Source: DAORHV01 sp964434575 (GTDB lineage Bacteria > Patescibacteriota > Gracilibacteria > Peribacterales > Peribacteraceae). From it: DNA of 61,571 bases. Below are positions 56,951 through 61,571 of this stretch, piece after piece; positions within the stretch are counted from its first letter, which is position 1, and the number at the start of each line of letters is the position of its first letter. The notes under the pieces were generated by a model that was not told the origin of the DNA, ran no database searches, and saw only the letters and a list, made by a program, of their open reading frames with translations. A program made the translations under genes and the position numbers. The DNA lies in contig CAYSWB010000010.1 in the NCBI GenBank assembly GCA_964434575.1, forward strand, positions 1 to 61,571. The letters are read 5' to 3'.

Positions 56951-58459
56951 TTAGACCAAAGCCATCATCTTGGTCTGGTCGCCGGCGGGTTCCTCCAGTT
57001 CCTGGTTGTACGTCTCGCGGGTTTCGTTGCGGCCGGCGCCCATTTCGCGAAGCAGCTTGGGCGTCACCTCGGGAGTCGGATACTTGCCGGTGAAACAGCC
57101 GTCGCTGAACTTCTTAATGGACGGGTTGCCCACGCGCACGGAATCGTGCAGCTCTTTGATGGTGGTGTAGAACAGGCCGTCGCAGCCGATGACTTTCTGG
57201 ATCTCGGGAATGCTGTGGTCGGACGCGATGAGCTCGGTGGTGGTCGGCAGGTCGATGCCGTACGGGTCCGGTCCGATGATCGGCGGCGAGGCGGAGGCGA
57301 AGTACACCTTCTTGGCGCCTGCCTTGCGGGCCATCTCCACGATTTTACGGGAGGTGTTGCCGCGCACGATGGAGTCGTCGACCAGCAGCACGTTGTTGCC
57401 TTTGAACTCCAGCTCGATGGGGTGGAGCTTGAAGTTCAGACTGCGCTTGCGAACGGCCTGGCCCGGCATGATGAAGGTGCGGCCGATGTAGCGGTTCTTC
57501 ACGAAGCCTTCGCGGTAACGGACCTTCAGCTTGTCGGCCAGTCCTGCGGCGGCCGGGCGTCCGGTGTCCGGGATGGGGATGACGGAGTCGATGTGGATGC
57601 CGGCGGCCTTGATCTGCTTGGCCAGCGCCTCGCCCATGCGGACGCGCGCCTTGTACACGTTCACGCCGTCCAGCGTGGAGTCCGGAGCGGCCAGGTATAC
57701 CCACTCGAACAGGCACGGATTGAGCTTGCCCGGCACGACCTGGCGGCTGTGAATGCGGTTCTGCTTGTCGATGAAGACCACCTCACCCGGGGCGATGTCG
57801 CGCACGAACTCGAAGTCCAGCGCCTTGAACACGGTGTTCTCGGACGTGATCATGTATTCCTCCTTCAGGCCGTAGCGGCGCTTGCCCAGCTGGAGCGGAC
57901 GGATGCCGTGCGGGTCGCGGAAGCCCAGGATGCCGTGGCCGCCGATGAGGGCGACCGCGGAGTACGCGCCTTTGCAGCGGCGGAAGACGTTCTTCATGGC
58001 GCCGAAGATGTGCTTGGGCGTCAGGTTCCTCGGTTTCTGTTTCTCCAGCTCCAACGAGAAGACGTTCAGCAGCACTTCGGAGTCCGACGTGGTGTTTAAG
58101 TGGCGGAACGACTTTTCCAACAGTTCCTTGGAGAGCTGCTTGGAGTTGGTGAGGTTGCCGTTGTGTGCCAGCGCCACGCCGAACGGGCTGTTCACGAAGA
58201 ACGGCTGGGCCTCGAATTCGCTGCTGCAGCCGGCGGTCGGGTAGCGCACGTGGCCGATGCCCATGGGTCCGCGCAGGCGCGCCAGCGAGCGGGCGTGGAA
58301 GACTTCGGTCACCATGCCGTTGCTCTTCTTCAGGTGGAACTGGCTGTCGTAGGTCACGATGCCGGCGGCATCCTGCCCGCGGTGCTGCAGCACGATCAGG
58401 CCGTCATACAAATCCTGGATGACGTCACGGAAGCCGGAGACGGCGATGATTCCACACAT
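56951..58459 (-). CDS. purF: Amidophosphoribosyltransferase
   Basis: First committed step of purine synthesis: PRPP + glutamine to phosphoribosylamine. 502 residues. MCGIIAVSGF starts with the catalytic Cys2; GIGHVRYPTAGCSS, ALAHNGNLTNS and the PRPP loop VLLVDDSIVRGNTSRKIVEM are intact. Own promoter and a leader of about 80 nt with a strong hairpin. With purD it implies at least part of a de novo pathway, which many Patescibacteria lack. Confidence 0.97.
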   Translation of the reverse strand: MCGIIAVSGFRDVIQDLYDGLIVLQHRGQDAAGIVTYDSQFHLKKSNGMVTEVFHARSLARLRGPMGIGHVRYPTAGCSSEFEAQPFFVNSPFGVALAHNGNLTNSKQLSKELLEKSFRHLNTTSDSEVLLNVFSLELEKQKPRNLTPKHIFGAMKNVFRRCKGAYSAVALIGGHGILGFRDPHGIRPLQLGKRRYGLKEEYMITSENTVFKALDFEFVRDIAPGEVVFIDKQNRIHSRQVVPGKLNPCLFEWVYLAAPDSTLDGVNVYKARVRMGEALAKQIKAAGIHIDSVIPIPDTGRPAAAGLADKLKVRYREGFVKNRYIGRTFIMPGQAVRKRSLNFKLHPIELEFKGNNVLLVDDSIVRGNTSRKIVEMARKAGAKKVYFASASPPIIGPDPYGIDLPTTTELIASDHSIPEIQKVIGCDGLFYTTIKELHDSVRVGNPSIKKFSDGCFTGKYPTPEVTPKLLREMGAGRNETRETYNQELEEPAGDQTKMMALV

Positions 58460-58488
58460 GATTTTTAGATGAAGGAAACGGCAAAGCA

Positions 58489-58514
58489 CGGCCGTCCCGA
58501 GATCGGGGAGGCCG
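58489..58514 (-). promoter_or_regulatory. Hairpin in purF leader
   Basis: cggcc/ggccg and tccccga/tcggga arms (one bulge) in the transcribed leader. No long U run follows. Could affect expression of purF. Confidence 0.5.
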
Positions 58515-58545
58515 GAAAAGCGCGGTAGGGGGCTACCATGGGGGC

Positions 58546-58573
58546 ATTGTACAGAGTTGCGCTTCGCCCGCAA
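58546..58573 (-). promoter_or_regulatory. Promoter TTGCGG-N16-TACAAT of purF
   Basis: Minus strand; includes TG before the -10. Leader about 80 nt. Confidence 0.65.
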
Positions 58574-58635
58574 GGGCCGAACGGCTCGATTCTCACGAAA
58601 AGAAGGCCCCGGACGGACTTCGGCATTCCGACATT

Positions 58636-58664
58636 TTGACAAACCGGCGCATGCTCTTTTAAAT
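58636..58664 (+). promoter_or_regulatory. Promoter TTGACA-N17-TTAAAT
   Basis: Consensus -35; the -10 box ends 9 nt before ATG 58674. Confidence 0.65.
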
Positions 58665-58673
58665 CGACCTCCA

Positions 58674-59444
58674 ATGTCCGTACGCCAGTTCATCCGCCCG
58701 TATACTTCCGACCGCAGCAACGAGGCGACCCGCATGTTCGACGAAGTGGATCGCTGGCGTCTTGCCGAGCGGTTCGGCATCGACCGCATTCACGATAAGA
58801 CACGCCTGCAGATCTACGAGGCCGTCGCCGGCGGCCGCGGCTGCGCGCAGTTCCAGCGCGTCATGCGCGAAATCACGGGCCAGCGCGATGACGAGTTGGT
58901 CTACGTCAATTGGGATGAGTTCACGCAGGATCACCCGGAAGGAGCCCCGCTGGGTTCGCTCAAGCCGTTGGCGGACACCCAGCGCTGGTTGCGCGACGTC
59001 ATCGCCAAGCACTGCCCGTTCGTGCAGCCGTCGTTGAACCACGGCCGCATCTGGCTCACCGCCATCCCGCCGGAGCAGACCAACGGCGTCGAGCTGATGA
59101 ACGCGCTGCGCCAGGGCCGCGACGCGTTCCGCAAGCTGAGCTACCCGGGAGACCGCAATGCCATGCTCAACGCGCTGGTGCTGGCCGTTCCGGAAATCCC
59201 CAAGCTTCCGCGCTGGGGCAGCGTACGCAATTACCTGGGCGAATATCGCCAGGACTTCGGCGAAATGGAGGCCGGCTCCGACGTGACGGTGGGATCGTTC
59301 ATTCCGGCCGAGCCCGTGAGCGCCATCGCCGATCCCCGGCGCGAGGCGCCGCCGGTGTTCGTATTCCGTCACTCCCTGACCCGCGTCGCTCCGGCTCACC
59401 CTCGCAGGGAGAGCCTGCAGCAAGACGGAATCAGGCCGTTCTAG
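58674..59444 (+). CDS. Orphan soluble protein
   Basis: 256 residues, helical N-terminus and Pro-rich C-terminus. No family, signal or membrane segment. Near-leaderless promoter. Divergent from purF. Confidence 0.7.
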   Translation: MSVRQFIRPYTSDRSNEATRMFDEVDRWRLAERFGIDRIHDKTRLQIYEAVAGGRGCAQFQRVMREITGQRDDELVYVNWDEFTQDHPEGAPLGSLKPLADTQRWLRDVIAKHCPFVQPSLNHGRIWLTAIPPEQTNGVELMNALRQGRDAFRKLSYPGDRNAMLNALVLAVPEIPKLPRWGSVRNYLGEYRQDFGEMEAGSDVTVGSFIPAEPVSAIADPRREAPPVFVFRHSLTRVAPAHPRRESLQQDGIRPF

Positions 59445-59468
59445 GCTGTACAGCACCCGGAAAATCGC

Positions 59469-59474
59469 TACACT
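59469..59474 (+). promoter_or_regulatory. -10 box TACACT of typA
   Basis: Gives a leader of about 39 nt ending cagtgttttt; no clear -35. Confidence 0.4.
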
Positions 59475-59519
59475 GGATCGACTGCGCATCGCAGATTCAT
59501 AGTTTTCCCCAGTGTTTTT

Positions 59520-61316
59520 ATGGAGTTCCGGACCATCGCCATCATCGCCCACATCGACCACGGCAAAACCACGCTCGTGGACCAGATCCTCAAGCAGGGC
59601 GGCGCGTTCGCCTCGCACGAGCAGGTCGATGAGCGCGTTATGGACAACAACGACCAGGAAAAGGAGCGCGGTATCACCATTTACGCCAAGAACTGCTCCA
59701 TCCTGTACAAGGGCACCAAGATCAACATCGTCGACACGCCCGGCCACGCCGACTTCGGTTCCGAAGTGGAGCGCGTGCTGCGCATGTGCGACTGCGTGTG
59801 TTTGCTCGTCGACTCGTTCGACGGTCCCATGCCCCAGACCCGCTTCGTGCTGAAGAAGTCGCTCGAAATGGGCATCCGTCCCATCGTCATCATCAACAAG
59901 ATCGACCGCCCCGGCGCCGACCCGGAGAAGGCCCTGGGCCAGGTGTTCGATTTGTTCGTCCAGCTGGGTGCCAGTGATGAGCAGGCCGACTTCCCGTACA
60001 TCTACGCCATCGGCCGCGACGGCGTGGCCAAGCTGAAGATGACGGACGAGTCCAAGGACCTCACCCCGCTGTTCGACCTGTTCCTGCGCCACGTCACGCC
60101 CAAGGCCAACGACGCCACGCTCCCGCTGCGCATGCAGCCGGTGAACCTGGCCTACGACAAGTTCTCGGGACGCATGGCCATCGGCCGCGTCATCGAGGGC
60201 ACCGTCACGCAGAACCAGCAGATCTGGCTGATCAAGCCCGACGGCGTGAAGAAGCAGGGCCGCATCACCAAGATCGCCACCTACCAGGGCATCCGCACCG
60301 GCGAGGTGAAGGAGGCCGTGGCCGGCGACATCGTCATGCTCTCGGGCCTGCCCGACGTGTACGTGTCCGACACCATCGCCAGCGACGAGAACGCCGAGCC
60401 GTTGCCGGTCATCAAGATCGACCCGCCGACCGTGGCCATGGACTTCATGGTCAACGACTCGCCGTTCGCCGGCAAGGACGGCAAGAAGGTCACCACCCGC
60501 GCCATCCGCGAGCGCCTGGAGCAGGAGCTGGAGACCAACGTGGGACTGAAGATCCTGTTCGACAACCGCACCGACGCCTTCCGCGTGGAAGGCCGCGGCG
60601 AAATGCACTTGGCCGTGCTCATCGAGACCATGCGCCGCGAAGGCTTCGAGCTGCAGGTGTCCCGCCCGGAAGTGATCATGCAGATGGACGGCAACCAGAA
60701 GCTGGAGCCGATCGAGAACGCGTACATCGACGTGCCGGACGAGTTCGTCGGCGGCGTCATCGAGAAGCTTGGCCGCCGCAAGGGCATCATGCAGAACATG
60801 GAGGCCAAAAACGGCGTCACCCGCCTGACCTACGAGATCCCGACCCGTGGCCTGCTCGGCTTCCGCAACGAGTTCATCATCGACACGCGCGGCAACGGTA
60901 TCCTGACCCACTCGTTCCTGAAGTACGCTCCGTACGTCGGCGACATGCCGGGCCGCACCACCGGTTCCATCATCTCCGGCGTCACCGGCAAGGCCGTGGC
61001 GTACGCCATCTGGCAGCTGCAGGAGCGCGGCACGTTCTTCATCAATGACGGCATCGAGGTCTACGAAGGTATGATCGTCGGCGAGTCGCCCAACGGTCAG
61101 GATATCGAGGTGAACATCTCCAAGGAGAAGAAGCTCTCCAACGTCCGCGCCTCCGGCACCGACGAGGCCATCCGCCTGACGCCGCCGCGCATCATGACGC
61201 TGGACGGCGCCATGGAGTACATCCAGGACGACGAACTGGTCGAGATCACGCCGAACTTCATCCGTCTGCGCAAGAAGCTCCTGAAGGAAACCGACCGCAA
61301 GCGCCAGAGGCGCTGA
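59520..61316 (+). CDS. typA: Ribosome-associated GTPase TypA/BipA
   Basis: Translational GTPase that binds the 70S ribosome and aids assembly and stress adaptation. 598 residues: G1 AHIDHGKTT, G2 RGITI, G3 DTPGHADFG, G4 NKID, then EF-G-like domains III and V and the BipA-specific C-terminal domain (RGLLGFRNEFIIDTRGNGIL). Confidence 0.97.
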   Translation: MEFRTIAIIAHIDHGKTTLVDQILKQGGAFASHEQVDERVMDNNDQEKERGITIYAKNCSILYKGTKINIVDTPGHADFGSEVERVLRMCDCVCLLVDSFDGPMPQTRFVLKKSLEMGIRPIVIINKIDRPGADPEKALGQVFDLFVQLGASDEQADFPYIYAIGRDGVAKLKMTDESKDLTPLFDLFLRHVTPKANDATLPLRMQPVNLAYDKFSGRMAIGRVIEGTVTQNQQIWLIKPDGVKKQGRITKIATYQGIRTGEVKEAVAGDIVMLSGLPDVYVSDTIASDENAEPLPVIKIDPPTVAMDFMVNDSPFAGKDGKKVTTRAIRERLEQELETNVGLKILFDNRTDAFRVEGRGEMHLAVLIETMRREGFELQVSRPEVIMQMDGNQKLEPIENAYIDVPDEFVGGVIEKLGRRKGIMQNMEAKNGVTRLTYEIPTRGLLGFRNEFIIDTRGNGILTHSFLKYAPYVGDMPGRTTGSIISGVTGKAVAYAIWQLQERGTFFINDGIEVYEGMIVGESPNGQDIEVNISKEKKLSNVRASGTDEAIRLTPPRIMTLDGAMEYIQDDELVEITPNFIRLRKKLLKETDRKRQRR

Positions 61317-61341
61317 ACGGCGGGACCGGAGCCGCGGAATG

Positions 61342-61350
61342 TGCTATAAT
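61342..61350 (+). promoter_or_regulatory. Extended -10 TGC-TATAAT
   Basis: Consensus extended -10, 12 nt before ATG 61363. Confidence 0.6.
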
Positions 61351-61362
61351 GGCTGGAAGTCC

Positions 61363-61571
61363 ATGGTTCCACCCGTGAAACAGAACGGCGTCGTGCAACA
61401 CCGCTACCCCAAAGGGACGGTAGGGCGCAGGATGGTCGTGGATGTGCCGATCGTGCATGAAATGCATACGCTTGCCGAAGTGCGGGCGGTGATCGAGCGT
61501 CATTCGAGCTGGTTCAACACCATCAACTACATCTACGTGCTCGACGACGCCCGCAAACTGACGGGCGTGTT
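61363..61571 (+). CDS. MgtE-type CBS-domain protein, 5' part (cut by window end)
   Basis: The first 69 residues resemble the start of the first CBS domain of MgtE magnesium transporters: YPKGTVGRRMVVDVPIVHEM, then HTLAEVRAVIERHSSW and NYIYVLDDARKLTGV. The N-terminal MgtE helical domain is missing if this is the true start, so it may be a short relative. Rest of the gene lies beyond the window. Confidence 0.7.
   Translation, partial: MVPPVKQNGVVQHRYPKGTVGRRMVVDVPIVHEMHTLAEVRAVIERHSSWFNTINYIYVLDDARKLTGV

Noticed and set aside
58460..58545. Purine riboswitch before purF
   Set aside because: One strong hairpin only; the three-way junction with conserved loop pairs is absent.
1..61571. Alternative code with TGA as glycine (as in Gracilibacteria/SR1)
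   Set aside because: TGA ends many intact genes at normal lengths (e.g. rdgB, the acyltransferase, prfA).

Overview
The window looks like a chromosomal segment of a Candidate Phyla Radiation (Patescibacteria) bacterium with a fairly high GC content (about 60% by eye), possibly from the Peribacteria/Peregrinibacteria side of the radiation. The reasons are many small orphan proteins, secreted proteins joined by long serine runs, a near absence of Shine-Dalgarno sequences, -10 boxes lying directly in front of start codons, and a Mbov_0395/VirB2-like pilin. The placement is an inference. The genetic code is standard: TGA ends many genes and a release factor 1 gene is present. There are three tRNA genes (Tyr, His, Leu) and no rRNA, CRISPR array or insertion sequence. 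One 100-N assembly gap lies at 51120-51219.

Layout. 1-9 kb: UvrD helicase-RecB nuclease fusion, a probably frameshifted orphan, rdgB and ftsK (minus strand), a YgjP-like metallopeptidase and a divergent RmlD-like reductase. 8.9-14.3 kb: MarR regulator plus a complete MFP/ATPase/two-permease efflux operon. 14.3-16.4 kb: a 54-residue histone-fold (DUF1931-like) protein, tRNA-Tyr, a small acidic orphan and an acyltransferase. 16.4-27.7 kb: mostly surface genes, namely a vanadium-haloperoxidase-like protein with DUF11 repeats, an SLH/cysteine-rich protein, orphan membrane proteins, an AEC transporter, and a three-gene operon encoding a dockerin protein, a cohesin-FN3 protein and a cupredoxin-like protein. 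27.8-36.3 kb: information processing (holA, greA, csrA, gyrB, a cold-shock gene, hisS next to tRNA-His). 36.3-41.0 kb: a low-GC Nmad2-like gene downstream of a CopC-CopD metal operon. 41.1-45 kb: a methyltransferase, then a pilin-like gene followed by a transmembrane PKD protein whose tail carries nine PDWLK motifs and a Q/N-rich end. 45-51.4 kb: M24 peptidase, flippase-like protein, asparaginase homologue with altered active-site motifs, tRNA-Leu, EamA transporter, sortase. 51.5-61.6 kb: mnmA, orphan, prfA, secreted orphan, purD, orphan, purF, orphan, typA and the start of an MgtE-type CBS protein.

How it fits together. Housekeeping genes are interleaved with an unusually rich cell-surface set. 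The cohesin and cupredoxin proteins both end in a similar ETG + hydrophobic + RR tail, which suggests attachment by a sortase such as the one at 50-51 kb. The dockerin protein is the natural ligand of the cohesin protein. The PKD/PDWLK protein and the pilin form a second envelope module. The metal operon and efflux operon complete the envelope functions. About 20 genes begin 6-11 nt after a -10 hexamer, so leaderless or nearly leaderless mRNAs seem to be a main mode of expression; csrA and one small membrane-protein gene are the clear Shine-Dalgarno exceptions.
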